A stretch of 64,000 nucleotides of DNA, from NCBI GenBank assembly GCA_964035575.1, contig OZ037874.1, positions 1,116,001 through 1,180,000 on the forward strand, in the 5' to 3' direction. Both the position numbers and the translations under genes were made by a program. A model generated the notes under the pieces. The model was given only the letters and a program-made list of their open reading frames with translations, was not told the DNA's origin and made no database searches. This DNA comes from Rhynchopus sp. YZ270_cl-10 (lineage: Eukaryota; Euglenozoa; Diplonemea; Diplonemida; Diplonemidae). Shown piece by piece: positions 9,621 to 19,948 of the stretch; the stretch's first letter is position 1; every line of letters begins with the position of its first letter.

Positions 9621-9880
9621 GAAGTGAAGCACAGTGTGGGTAAAAAATGCGTAGTGTGCAGCAAAAGCTCAGTGTCTTGAATTCTTGCAGTTCATTTCGC
9701 ACCCATTTGCATCTCCGGGGGATTTTGTTTTCTCTCTCCCCCCCTCCCTCAAAAGCAAGGTTATTCTTCTTGCACAAAGGAAACGCTAGTCATACTCCCG
9801 CTCTCCCCTTTTCTCTTGACTCTGCTCCACATCATCTCAATTCACTCAAAATTAGGGAAGCCAAAACCAGGGGTCCCCTC
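9621..9880 (+). promoter_or_regulatory. Conserved 5' flank of glycosyltransferase B
   Basis: The third copy of the flank described at 5221-5511, more diverged in its proximal half; the MITE at 9459 sits just upstream. It keeps AGTGTCTTGAATTCTTGCAG and the G-run/C-run pair. Conservation of this portion in front of two rather different glycosyltransferase genes may mean function or recent duplication. Confidence 0.45.
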
Positions 9881-9924
9881 CCCCCCCGCGTAAGCGAAAT
9901 CCCATAAGTTTACTAAAAATAACA

Positions 9925-11544
9925 ATGAAAACAGCGGTGGGTGCGTTATTGGGGATAGCGGCAGTGTTGGCTGTGCTGCAGCAGACACGATCGCGTGGAG
10001 GGGTGTCGTTTGCGTCTGTGGCGGGGCCTGTACAGGCAGCAGCGCCTTGCGCGAATTTGACTGGAGTGGGGTCGGTTTTGGATGGAGAGTCCGCTTCTCT
10101 GCCACCACCACCGCCGCCACTCCGTACAGAAGCGAGCGAAGCCGGCCAGCCCTGCCGTCAACTGGGCTCCTGCGGGATGGCAGACATGCAGCTTGCGTAC
10201 GAAAAGCACTTCTTTGCCCTCCAGCGCTGCCGATCCTTCTCCTCCAAAAGCAACAACCAGCTCTTCGAGCTTCCGGAGCGGCTGAACTACACCTCCCTCG
10301 ACGTTGCCGCGTTTCCTGCATTGCTCAAAGGATATGACGTTCTGGAGGACAAACTCATGTTGTGTCTGGATGTGTTGCGTGATTTTGGACATATGGAAAA
10401 GGTCCTAGATGTTCTGCACTATCCCACCGCTTTGCTGAAGGTCCCGGAGAATCTTGGCGAATATGAGTTTTTGCGGTCCGGCAAAAAGACCGGCCGTGCA
10501 GAACAGTTTGTCCATGCAACGTGGCGGACGACGTGCATCTCGCCGTACCACAACCACCTGCGCTCCTGGGCGAAGGCGGACCCAGACCAGCAGATTGTGT
10601 TCTGGACAGACAACGCAATCCAGCAGCTCATCGACACCCACTTCCCTCGGTCGAAATTCACCATATTCATGCGAAGGGTCCGCAAATTTTCGCAAAACTT
10701 CCATGGGGTAATGATAGCAGACCTCTTCCGTGCACTATTAGTTATGGTCTTTGGTGGGGTCTACGCGGACACAGACATCGAAGTAACACGACCATGGGAG
10801 CATGTATTCAATGATTACGACGTTCTAGGAGCACACGAAAGGGTCGGCAACACCTCAAACCAAGCGCACGACGAAAACTGGAAGGACGGCATGCGCCCCT
10901 TCTTCGGCGGCAGCTTCATCATGATGGCGAAACGGCCGAGCCTCGAGTACTGGGTGTTCTACGTCAATCAGGCGCTCGACGTTCTGAACCACAAATCCAA
11001 CGGAAACCTGGCAGGCTGCCACCCGGTACAATGTACAGGGCCAAGACAGACTGCTGACCGCTACTATGACTATATTGCTGCGCATCCTGCAGACGAAATA
11101 AAGCGTATGGGCCTGTTGGACATCGAAAAGGAGTTCTTCACGGTAACAGGGATGAAACACAACGGACACTGCAGCTGGTGTCCTGGGGGCAAGAAAGAGG
11201 CGGGGTCGAGGTTTGACATTCGAGCGAACGTTGCCCCCGGTGGATTAATCTTTGCGCCAGGTGTGCAGCGCGACAATGCCTGTCCCTACGAACCAGGCAT
11301 GGTTGCTCACTTCGATCCTTACGATGAACAATGGGGCAAAAGTGGCATCAAAGCGGCAGTCCTGGTATTCAACAAGACTGTCAAAGAAAGTCCGATCCAG
11401 CACCCAAAGCTCCCAGAAGACCCAAAAGCACCAAAGCCAAAAGGAAATGTCGCTTCCACCGCAAAGCAGATCTCGGCTGCAAAGAAAGGCCCGGTGCACC
11501 GCAACAAGTTGGGCAACAAAATGAAGACAAACATTAAAAGATAA
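9925..11544 (+). CDS. GT32-type glycosyltransferase B (type II membrane protein)
   Basis: 539 residues from ATG 9925 (context AACAATG). An N-terminal membrane helix (about 4-20), then a Pro-rich stem, the region from QPCRQLGSCGMADMQLAY, and the catalytic domain with FWTDNAIQQL, GVMIADLFRALL and FGGVYADTDIE, the DTD near residue 281, then CTGPRQTADRYYDY. The domain order is the same as in A, C and D, but the sequence is clearly more distant, and the tail is Lys-rich and basic with no EKEATPP repeats. Expected role: Golgi transfer of a sugar to glycoprotein or polysaccharide; acceptor unknown. The ORF is intact. Confidence 0.85.
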   Translation: MKTAVGALLGIAAVLAVLQQTRSRGGVSFASVAGPVQAAAPCANLTGVGSVLDGESASLPPPPPPLRTEASEAGQPCRQLGSCGMADMQLAYEKHFFALQRCRSFSSKSNNQLFELPERLNYTSLDVAAFPALLKGYDVLEDKLMLCLDVLRDFGHMEKVLDVLHYPTALLKVPENLGEYEFLRSGKKTGRAEQFVHATWRTTCISPYHNHLRSWAKADPDQQIVFWTDNAIQQLIDTHFPRSKFTIFMRRVRKFSQNFHGVMIADLFRALLVMVFGGVYADTDIEVTRPWEHVFNDYDVLGAHERVGNTSNQAHDENWKDGMRPFFGGSFIMMAKRPSLEYWVFYVNQALDVLNHKSNGNLAGCHPVQCTGPRQTADRYYDYIAAHPADEIKRMGLLDIEKEFFTVTGMKHNGHCSWCPGGKKEAGSRFDIRANVAPGGLIFAPGVQRDNACPYEPGMVAHFDPYDEQWGKSGIKAAVLVFNKTVKESPIQHPKLPEDPKAPKPKGNVASTAKQISAAKKGPVHRNKLGNKMKTNIKR

Positions 11545-12290
11545 GCAAAACTTATTATCAAATCCAAGAAAAAGTGGTTATTTTTTTGATATGTACTTTC
11601 AATTCAATGGATATGGTATAATACGTTTAGATAATATACGGTGAGGCTGGGTGGTGGAGCTCTTCTTTGAAGGAAGAGGAGGTAGGGGGGGTTGGGAGAG
11701 GGAGGGGGAGGGGGTTTTCTTTGGGATGTGTTTTGGCACGACAGCATTTGTCCTGACATACTCGACCAGCAGTTATGTCATGTTTTTGACATGTCTGGCG
11801 TAATTCGGCAAAGGCGCATTCAGTCATTTTACGTACTAAAACAATGGCCAGATACTAGTCAACGTGTTGTGCTTGTTGCATGTACTTGTTATGTCATGAA
11901 GTGTCACAGTGGGGTTAAACGTGGGGACGAAAAAGTTGTTTTTCATTGTTTTCTTTTTATTCATCTGGTGTTACGGGACAACTGTCAAGGACAGGTCAAT
12001 ATAGTCCCCCATACGGAACACCATTATCCTGAAGTTACTTTTTTTTGGGGAGGGGATTTTTTTTGTTTTTGTTTTTGTTTTCTCTTGAATGAAGAGCGTC
12101 TATGCACTGCGTCTCAGACACGTTTTGCACCGCCAACTTCGCATTCCCTCCCCCTCCCCCCATTTTCTTTTCTTATCCGCGACTGAGCTTTTCAAAAAAA
12201 AACTTGGCTCGAAGTTGTATTACTGAATACTTCTGACACCTTTTTGTTTATATACGTGGCAACATCTTTTAGTTGTCATTACTAAAAAGA
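11545..12290. other. Spacer
   Basis: No gene recognised. It contains a G-rich stretch (about 11670-11715), T-rich blocks and, near 12095-12145, a sequence (TCTCAGACACGTTTTGCACC) that recurs in altered form at about 4650-4680 and 7712-7740. It may be a diverged member of the hairpin elements. Confidence 0.35.
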
Positions 12291-12607
12291 TGGGAGGCAT
12301 CGCTTTGGGCAAAACAAATTGCGTAACACGTTTTTCTTTAGCACGAAAAACATGCAAAACCCTCTTGTCCCTCCCCCCCCCTTCACAACCCATTCAGGCC
12401 CTATTATTTTTATCCACTATGATCTTTCTCTTTCTCTCTCTCTCTTTTCTCTATTCCTCACAACAACATCGAGTACAGAACCCACCTCAGGTCGGGTCAT
12501 GGGCTTACAAAAACCGCCGAAATTTGCACAAAAAAAAAAAGCGTGGAGTTCACACGAGAAAAAAGCGAGGTGTCGACACGTCATCAATTTTTCAATTTTT
12601 CGAAAAC

Positions 12608-12638
<31 letters not shown>

Positions 12639-12698
12639 CACAGATTTCACAGATTTCACAAATTTTACACAAATTTTACACAACCTTAACGGATAAAC
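12291..12698 (+). other. Probable 5' leader of the LINE
   Basis: A pyrimidine-rich then A-rich stretch leading to ORF1. It includes a long A run (about 12608-12636) and four related short words of the type TTCACAGAT/TTTTACACAA just before the ATG. The exact 5' end of the element is not visible; I found no target duplication. Confidence 0.35.
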
Positions 12699-13919
12699 AT
12701 GTCATCACAGGGTGAACAACTCGTGATCAGCGCATACGGTATGAGGAATGTCCTTGGATCGTACTTGTCCATCTGTGGTCAACTAGACCACATGGGCAGG
12801 GTCCTCGAGCTGCTGGCCCCCTATGGGGACACCAACGGTGCGACCAGTGCTGCGGGGTTCTACCGCGGCAACGGCATCAAGTTGATGAGGATTGATGCCC
12901 GTGCCAATGTGGAGGAGATGATCTCCCTGTGCGAAGAGATTGGGTTTTCTGCCTATATCGCTGCGTGGTCCTTGCCCACAGATGGGGGAATGATCCTCGA
13001 GGCGTTTCTCAGAAGCGACAGCAGGAACGACTCCACCGCCAAACCCTTCAGAGACATCCGCAAAGCCTTACGCAACTTGGAACTGCTGGAGGGGTCGAAA
13101 GTGATCAGGGCGACTGCCAGTGGCTACGACATCCACTCCCCCATCCTCAACGACGCCACCCTGGAGCGGCTAGCGGGGCTTTTGGATCAGGCTAACATCG
13201 CTTTGAAATACCAAGGCCGTTTCGTGTCTACTAAAGAAAAGAAGGAGGAGAGGCGGAAGAAGTTCCTTGCGGACTCGAGGTCCAAATGGGGAGGTTACGG
13301 TTTCCACCGTAGCTTCTCGGAATTCGAGTTCGCAGCTATGCTGGAACAACTGGACATCTCCTCTGAGGGGACCCGCATCTACCCAGCTCATGGGCTGGTG
13401 CGCGGCGCCCCAATCTTTATCATTGAGGGTTTGTCGGAGCTAGACATGGCACAAATCGAGAAGACGAACATCGTCAGCCCTTACGGGGTCACTTTGGTGA
13501 TGGGTCCAGTGGAAGGGCTTATCCACCAGAGGGAGGCCCAGGCGTGGGGCGGTGCAATGCATTTCCAAAGCACAAAAGTGAACGAGCCGCCCCCGGCTGA
13601 AACCAACACGGAAGACGTCGACACCACCACAAATGTGCCAGCCAGGGCTGCCGACACCACCAACATGTTTGACGACGAGCGTTCTGACAGCGGAAGCATC
13701 CTCGAAACGTCCGCAGAGGAAGAAGAGGAAGAAGCGGACGAAGAGGAAGAAGAGGGAGCCGGTGAGCAGAGACAGAAGAAGAGACGCAGGCAGAGCAAGG
13801 GCAACGCCGGCGGGAAGAAGAAGAAGTCCAAAACTACTGTCGACTTATCGGTTTCGGAAGCGGTCGACACAGCGCAGGAAGAGACGTCACCCCGTCCTGA
13901 TCCTGCGCCAAGGAAATAA
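12699..13919 (+). CDS. LINE ORF1 protein
   Basis: 406 residues. The N-terminal two thirds are globular (two alpha/beta-looking blocks, about 1-110 and 130-290) with no recognised motif. The C-terminal third has a strongly acidic stretch (SAEEEEEEADEEEEE near 340) followed by basic clusters (KKRRRQ, GGKKKKSK) that could act in nuclear import or RNA binding. No CCHC knuckles are seen. Role inferred from position: ORF1 proteins of LINEs package the element RNA. The stop is followed after 5 nt by the ATG of ORF2, in a different frame. Confidence 0.75.
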   Translation: MSSQGEQLVISAYGMRNVLGSYLSICGQLDHMGRVLELLAPYGDTNGATSAAGFYRGNGIKLMRIDARANVEEMISLCEEIGFSAYIAAWSLPTDGGMILEAFLRSDSRNDSTAKPFRDIRKALRNLELLEGSKVIRATASGYDIHSPILNDATLERLAGLLDQANIALKYQGRFVSTKEKKEERRKKFLADSRSKWGGYGFHRSFSEFEFAAMLEQLDISSEGTRIYPAHGLVRGAPIFIIEGLSELDMAQIEKTNIVSPYGVTLVMGPVEGLIHQREAQAWGGAMHFQSTKVNEPPPAETNTEDVDTTTNVPARAADTTNMFDDERSDSGSILETSAEEEEEEADEEEEEGAGEQRQKKRRRQSKGNAGGKKKKSKTTVDLSVSEAVDTAQEETSPRPDPAPRK

Positions 13920-13924
13920 CCGTT

Positions 13925-16900
13925 ATGACCACAACCACACCAGCAAAGAACAGAACCGTGAGTGAACCTCCCCTATCCCCCCTACCCCCGAATCACAGTT
14001 ACACAACAGTCAATCCCCCATACGTCAATGCTTCCCAAACCCGCCCGCCAACGGACATCAAACTCGTGGGTTGCAACTCGTGTTGCAAAATTTATTTGTC
14101 AAAATACTTCCGCCTCCTGCCAAAGAGTGAACTGCTGGCAACTTACGAAATCGGGCAACCGGTGGAAAAGTTTCGTGAAGCCGCCACACGTCATCAGTGG
14201 GTTCCAGTGGTAGTAGCCTCCATCAGCGAAAACAACTGCGATGTGGCTAGAAGTGCGATTTTGCTACGCGCCAATACGCCATGCTACACAACAAAGACAG
14301 GTACGTACCACACCGCATGTTACGCAGACATCAAACTCCCGACCTCCTCCATCCGAATTATCAGCGTCTACGTCCAGTGCAACAGAAGCGGCGAGCAGAT
14401 GACAAACCTAGGCTCATGGATCAGGAAAACCGAACGTGAGAGTCCTCATGATACAATTATTATAGGGGATTTTAACGTGCGCACTACACCAACCGTGGAG
14501 GCAGTAGTCCGTGGTGGTAATTACCGCGAACTGGTGAGGGGACGAACCACTTTCGCCAGATCCAAGACCCAGAGGAGTTCCCTGGACAGAGTGTTTGTGC
14601 AAAGGGGCTGCAAGCTAAACCTGGAACAAATAAGTTTCACCGGTGCGAGTGACCACGCTGCCCTGACGGTGAACATCCGACAAACATTAGCAAATCCCAT
14701 ACCGTCCATGCAACAACCACCGGCAGGTTTCAAACTAGGACTCAAAGAGCTCGACTGCATCATCCAGGGAAAACCAGAATGGATTAACGTGAGACCGGCC
14801 CCCAAACCAAAGTGCCCAAGACTATGGCGACTATCCAAAGCTTTGCAGTGCCGCTTAGTTCTGAGAAGCCAACATGCGGCACGGAAGGAGTGGGATGCAA
14901 CTGCCAACCTCAACCGACAGATAAAGGACATCCGGGACAAGATGGACTTCCTAATCCAGGGAACGGCGTCGAACGACATGCAGACGAGAAGACTACCCTA
15001 CCAGCCCCCAAAAGTTGAAAACCCGGGGGTCTTCGTGGAACACTTTCGAAAACGTTTCGCAGCGAGCGAACAACGAGCCAGCGGAATGACAGGCAGTGCG
15101 ATAAGCCTTGAATGTGATGACGTCTCGAGAGCTATAGCTTCAATGCGGACCAGCTCACGAACCACTGATTACTCACTTCGTTTCTTCAACAATGTGAAAG
15201 ACGATATCTTACAGAAGCTAACAATACGATTTAACGAGTGGCTAAGATGTGGCATTCCCCCAAAGGAATCTACTTCATGGATTTTTCTTGCGTGGAAGCT
15301 AGGTTCCCGTAAACGTCAACACCCCAAATCTTTTCGCCCGGTCGCCATCATGCCCCTTCTCCTAAAGATCCTCCACACCGCCCTCTACGTGCGCCTAAAA
15401 GAAGACATCTACCGAGAAGTGCGAGAGAAGAATTTCCAGTATGGCAGCGTCAGAAAAACAGGGATGGTCGAAATCATATACAATGCCCAGAAATGGTTGG
15501 ACGAGAATTACGCTAATGACCTCGATGACGAACATGTGGTGCTCATCACGGACCTCCTGGCGGCCTATGACTCGGTGCCCCACGACGGAGTAGTGCACAC
15601 CTTACAGAACATCATGGGCAGCAGGTGGGCAGCTACAGCCCAACGTGTGCTCGAAGCGCAGACGGTCTCGTTAACGTTTTACGACGGCTTCTCAACCCCT
15701 TTCCGCCTGGGTAAGGGGCTTTTGCAGGGGTCTCCACTGAGCGTTCTCCTCTACCTCCTCTACACCGCCTATCCACCTCCAGGCCTCCAAACAAGCAAAG
15801 CGTTCGTGGACGACATCACCACCTTGACAACCAAAGGTCGCGTGGAACACGACCTGCAACTGATCGAATCGTGGGCCTCAGATCTCCAACTTGAGCTGGC
15901 GTGGAGTAAAACCACGGTAATATCGAAGACAATTTTCAACTTCACAGACAACTCAGGCAACAGCAAAGTCTCTACTGCTAGTGCTAGGCTGCTAGGGGCC
16001 TGTGTACACGGGAACAAAAAGATAGCTAATTGCGAGCAAAATGCGTCAAAGACGGAGAGGCTCTGCAGGGTGATAGACCACATCACGTCCTCCCGCTACA
16101 CACCGACGAAGCGGAAGGTGGAACAATATAAATGCTACGCCCTACCCGTCCTGTCGCTCCATTCGCTGTCCAAGTGCTTCGACCCAGCAGAGCAGAAGAT
16201 CGCAGCTGCCTGTGGACGGCTCATTCCCTCTCACCCCCGAGGTCATGGCATTAAGCACTTCGCAACAAGCAAGCACGGTTTTGGACGGACTCCTGTGGTG
16301 GACTACACGGAGGCGGTGCGCACCCATGCTCACTTGGTCTCCACAAACTACCGCTCCGAGGAGGCACTCCCGGCGGAAGGTTTCAGAAGGCGTGCTCCAC
16401 GTGACGGCGACACACCAACGGTCATTCAGGACATCCAGCAACAGCTCGATACCTTCTCGGGAAATAGGGATCTAGTGGTGGCCTCTGACGGTGGTTACTT
16501 CGAAGACGACAACACGGGCACTATTGGGATCAGCATCAACGGGGTAAAACATGGGGCTAAAATAAGAGGTAAGGTCCTTTCTAGCACTCACGCTGAACTT
16601 GCAGCGGCGATTACTCTGGCAACTGCTCTGAAGGGCTCCACCCACCGCTTCAGGGTGGTGTGGTGGTGTGACAGCAGGAACGCGATCGCTCGCCAGACTG
16701 CTAAGGACCCCATGGACCCGGCTTCGTGTGTGCTGGGAGCTCCTGGGATGCCCCTCATGTCGTGGGCCAAAGGTCATAGCAAAAACGTTCACATCAACGC
16801 CGCCGATGAGGCTGCCACACAAGCCCGCGTTCTGCCCTCCACCCTGGACGTCGAAGTGTGCCTTGCGCGACACAACATCCCTTTCATCTGCTTTTCGGAA

Positions 16901-17410
16901 AAGGTCGTCGTCACCCAGTTGTCCAGTCCGATGCATTTCATCAGGCAGGTAAAAGCGATGAATCGCGAGGCAGGGATTGCTACGAGGATACGGGAACAAT
17001 GCCCACAGGAGTGCACAAAGCGACAGAACTTGCGCCGTCTGATGTACATCCCAGGGTGTTGTGACATCATGCAGGCCATCGCGAGGCGTGCGGTACTGCA
17101 GCGTAGTACCAAGGCCAAGTGTGCGATTCCCCAGTGCGACGGTCTTGCCACAGCCGAGCACGTTTTGTTGTGCAATTCGCCAGCACACCGACGTGCCCTA
17201 TCACGTTTCGCAGACATAGAGAAGGTCTACCCCTCTCCCCCGACAGTACACACAGTGTTGCGAGATTTTGCTATGCGGCGCCCCCCCACGCTTATGATGG
17301 TGTGCGAGCGGATGAAAGTGCAGGAGGCCGACGATGTGAGGATGTCTGAGTGGTGTGACGGTCTCCACAAATGGCTCATGCTACGAGTGGAGTTCCGGGA
17401 ACGAATATGA
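13925..17410 (+). CDS. LINE ORF2: endonuclease, reverse transcriptase and RNase H
   Basis: 1161 residues, uninterrupted. Order: apurinic-type endonuclease (about 30-260, with IIIGDFNV near 181 and GASDHAAL near 241); reverse transcriptase (about 430-690, with LLAAYDSVPH near 547, LLQGSPLS near 597 and catalytic FVDD near 627 in place of the usual YADD or FADD); RNase H (about 848-970, with ASDGG, THAELAA, WCDSRNAI and NAADEAA); and a C-terminal Cys/His knuckle of spacing C-x4-C-x7-H-x4-C near 1064. This is the domain set of I/ingi-like non-LTR retrotransposons. The enzyme would nick chromosomal DNA and copy element RNA into the nick. Since both ORFs are open, the copy may be young. ORF2 starts 5 nt after the ORF1 stop, which suits termination-reinitiation. 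Confidence 0.9.
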   Translation: MTTTTPAKNRTVSEPPLSPLPPNHSYTTVNPPYVNASQTRPPTDIKLVGCNSCCKIYLSKYFRLLPKSELLATYEIGQPVEKFREAATRHQWVPVVVASISENNCDVARSAILLRANTPCYTTKTGTYHTACYADIKLPTSSIRIISVYVQCNRSGEQMTNLGSWIRKTERESPHDTIIIGDFNVRTTPTVEAVVRGGNYRELVRGRTTFARSKTQRSSLDRVFVQRGCKLNLEQISFTGASDHAALTVNIRQTLANPIPSMQQPPAGFKLGLKELDCIIQGKPEWINVRPAPKPKCPRLWRLSKALQCRLVLRSQHAARKEWDATANLNRQIKDIRDKMDFLIQGTASNDMQTRRLPYQPPKVENPGVFVEHFRKRFAASEQRASGMTGSAISLECDDVSRAIASMRTSSRTTDYSLRFFNNVKDDILQKLTIRFNEWLRCGIPPKESTSWIFLAWKLGSRKRQHPKSFRPVAIMPLLLKILHTALYVRLKEDIYREVREKNFQYGSVRKTGMVEIIYNAQKWLDENYANDLDDEHVVLITDLLAAYDSVPHDGVVHTLQNIMGSRWAATAQRVLEAQTVSLTFYDGFSTPFRLGKGLLQGSPLSVLLYLLYTAYPPPGLQTSKAFVDDITTLTTKGRVEHDLQLIESWASDLQLELAWSKTTVISKTIFNFTDNSGNSKVSTASARLLGACVHGNKKIANCEQNASKTERLCRVIDHITSSRYTPTKRKVEQYKCYALPVLSLHSLSKCFDPAEQKIAAACGRLIPSHPRGHGIKHFATSKHGFGRTPVVDYTEAVRTHAHLVSTNYRSEEALPAEGFRRRAPRDGDTPTVIQDIQQQLDTFSGNRDLVVASDGGYFEDDNTGTIGISINGVKHGAKIRGKVLSSTHAELAAAITLATALKGSTHRFRVVWWCDSRNAIARQTAKDPMDPASCVLGAPGMPLMSWAKGHSKNVHINAADEAATQARVLPSTLDVEVCLARHNIPFICFSEKVVVTQLSSPMHFIRQVKAMNREAGIATRIREQCPQECTKRQNLRRLMYIPGCCDIMQAIARRAVLQRSTKAKCAIPQCDGLATAEHVLLCNSPAHRRALSRFADIEKVYPSPPTVHTVLRDFAMRRPPTLMMVCERMKVQEADDVRMSEWCDGLHKWLMLRVEFRERI

Positions 17411-17629
17411 GGTCTTTGTGGGTTTTTGTATAGCTGTGTGACTTAGTGATTCAACCCTTCCCCCCTCCGTTACACGCCCCTGCCCACCCCCCTACTTAAT
17501 AGCTCTCTTCTAAGTCCCTCCCCCCCTTGGCTTCTTTACAACCAGGGTGGTACTCATGTACCATAACCTACCAACACCCTTCACGCACGCACTCCTGGGA
17601 AAATAGTGAAATTCTGTGAAGAAATAAAA
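17411..17629 (+). other. 3' untranslated region of the LINE
   Basis: C-rich non-coding sequence between the ORF2 stop and the 126-bp tandem units. It contains AATAAAAG at about 17622, resembling a polyadenylation signal. Confidence 0.4.
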
Positions 17630-17880
17630 GTTGCTCTTTAGGGTTCAGGACGGCTGACGTCTATACCTTCTGCAGTACATAGGCTTCGGCCAACTTTGAG
17701 TACAGAACTTTGTTCCGTTTTTGGAGCGAAGTGATTGTCGACACAACAAAAAAATGTTGCTCTTTAGGGTTCAGGACGGCCTACGTCTATACCTTCTGCA
17801 GTACAAAGGCTTCGGTCAACTTTGAGTACAGAACTTTGTTCCGATTTTGGAGCGAAGTGATTGTCGACACAACAAAAAAG
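17630..17880 (+). repeat. Two 126-bp tandem units at the LINE 3' end
   Basis: Units 17630-17755 and 17756-17880 differ at only a few positions. Each begins GTTGCTCTTTAGGGTTCAGG and ends GTCGACACAACAAAAAA, so each carries its own short A tail. This looks like a duplicated element 3' terminus, as can arise when reverse transcription restarts on the template end. Confidence 0.8.
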
Positions 17881-18010
17881 GCACTCCTCTCTACCTGGCC
17901 TCCGACTCCGGGGGGCGAAACTATTTTCTTTCTCCCCCCCCCCCCCCTTTTTTTAAAAAAAAGCATTTCGACAAAATTTTTGTGGTAAAGAGGGAATGTC
18001 ATGTGTTATT

Positions 18011-18054
18011 GTACCAAAGGTACACTGTTCACGAGAGGGCTTTTTGTATTTCAA
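18011..18054 (+). repeat. ACGAGAG-loop hairpin element with GTACC/GGTAC
   Basis: GTACCAAAGGTAC forms a small hairpin. It overlaps an alternative GTACA (18020-18024) with TGTAT (18045-18049) helix around TTCACGAGAGGG, followed by TTCAAC. Confidence 0.5.
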
Positions 18055-18566
18055 CTCTACTTTTTCATTTCCCCCCCTTTTTTTTTGAAGTGGCAGGTCT
18101 CCTGTAACAACGAAAGTCTTTTTTTGTCGCTACGCCAAGCATGTTCACGGCACTCTATTTGGATGTTACCTTCGATTAGTTCATCCAGAAGGAAGCCGAT
18201 GGACAATGCCATTGATTTTTTATTTTGATTTTATTTTGATTTCCAAACTTCCACTGACAAGACATGCCCTGCAGCAAAGCCCTAAAAATAGGTACGTCTG
18301 GAACATCTATCTTAGGCGTGGCTGAGACGTAACACGAAAACTTATAATCCTACCTAAGCCACGACTCAGTATTATTACTTAGCGACGATTGTCCAGCCGC
18401 GCTGCTACTGTGAGGTCTAGAGAACGCAGTGGAAGCCAACAACAAACCTTTATTTTTGTCCCCTCCCCGTTTTATAGTCTTTTGAGCAGCAAAGAGAAAC
18501 GAGTCTCTCAAAAACGTTGAAATTTTGGAAGAAAAAAAAGGCGCATATTTCACCTGATTTTTTTTG

Positions 18567-18659
18567 CCTTGAAATTTGGTGGGATTTTTGGAGGAGTTTT
18601 GGCGGTATTTACACCCCAAAAACACCAAAAATTACGCTAAAAAAAACTAAAATTTCAGG
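18567..18659. repeat. Palindromic repeat, TTGAAATTTGG type
   Basis: The left arm (GAAATTTGGTGGGATTTTTGG) and right arm (ending CTAAAATTTCAGG) are imperfect inverted repeats. A related palindrome is at 34782-34861. Likely a degraded small MITE. Confidence 0.45.
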
Positions 18660-19948
18660 GGGGGGGGAAATCATTTGGATATATTTTGATTGATCATTAT
18701 AAAGATGTCACATGCGCACTGTGTGTCAAGCACCTCAGGTTCTCTTCCGACTGGCTTCTCCTTGCATATTTGACACTCCTCTTAGCAAAAGGTGGTGACT
18801 TGGTTACTCCATTCAGCATGGGTGGTGTCACACACATGCAACTCGGTATATTCACAGCGGCACCCTGTTTCGTTCCCTCATTGCTTAGGTGCTTAGCATG
18901 ATCACTACCTTACCCTTCCTCCTGTAAGGACCCCTTGAGGTGACCTAATCACCTTTACCAATCCCCTCTGGCCGATTCTACTTTCTTTTTTTGACAGAGC
19001 GGTGCTTAAGTTTGCCTACTAAAATATTATTTCCCCCAAAATAAGAGAGCGAGAGAGCTGTGTGTGAGCAACACTGTGGGCAGAAGTCGGTTACCTCTAT
19101 TCTATCAGTAAACGTACAAAAAATGTGTGTCGGAATTTTTTTTTTATTTTGGCGGTTTTTTGTGTTTTTTGATAAAATCAGTTTATAGGTCAGCTGCAGC
19201 CCCGCCATCAGCACCAATAATGAAAGAACGGGCGTTGCTTTCCTATTTAGTCAAAATAGGTGACCCGACGACGCTGTGGCATGTGGCTATTGTCTCTATT
19301 GACATATAACGACTGTCGTATACGAACGTTTTTTTTCAAACGTGGAGGACTCCTTTGGATGCCTACACAAACCAACTCAGTTTTCGAAAAGAAAGAATAT
19401 TTTTTTTTTCACAAGAGGGAATGTACGCCAATACTTGGACAGTTTGTACAGGACGGTTAAATGAACGATTTGGGTTGTGGTTTTGCTTGGTTTCACCGTT
19501 GGCTGACAACAGTGAAATCACAAGTGATACAACAGGTCAAGTCATTTACTTCACGGTCGTGTATATTGAGAAGTCTGTAGAGAGCTCTATCTGTGCTGTG
19601 CAAATGCATGGCTACCTTGTGCGTGATACGGAGCCTTCGACGGTGCTTATCGAAAGAAGAACGAAAAAAAGAAAAAGAGAAAAATATAAAAAAAAAGAAG
19701 AAAAAAACAAACGACGGGGTGTACGGAGCCCTGCAGCTATATTTTTAAAAAAAGGCTGTTCAAAGACAGAACATGGCCCCGTTTGTTTCCTAAGTTTATC
19801 TCTTGCTTCCTGCTCAAAAGAGACAAAAAAGAAAGGGGGAGGGTATCCTGTTCTTATCCCTTTGTACTCCGCTCCCTTTTCACAGTACCCTTCCCACCAA
19901 ACGACACCACAGGTTTCTTGGTTGCCACTTGAGTATCATTTGGTCAAC

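Larger units (their letters stand above)
17881..19948. other. Spacer with small repeats, upstream of glycosyltransferase C
   Basis: No gene recognised. It holds a GTACA-type hairpin (18011-18054), a dispersed repeat near 18425-18515 shared with about 4085-4195, and a palindrome at 18567-18659. The last 90 bp before the ATG at 19949 resemble the proximal part of the glycosyltransferase flank (CACTCC..., then CCACAGGTTTCTTGG). The frame upstream of 19949 is open for a long way but is A-rich, low in complexity and has no ATG giving a sensible N-terminus. Confidence 0.4.

Noticed and set aside
19355-19948. Long N-terminal extension of glycosyltransferase C
   Set aside because: No ATG gives a sensible start, the composition is Lys-rich and low in complexity, and the paralogues all begin just before the membrane helix.
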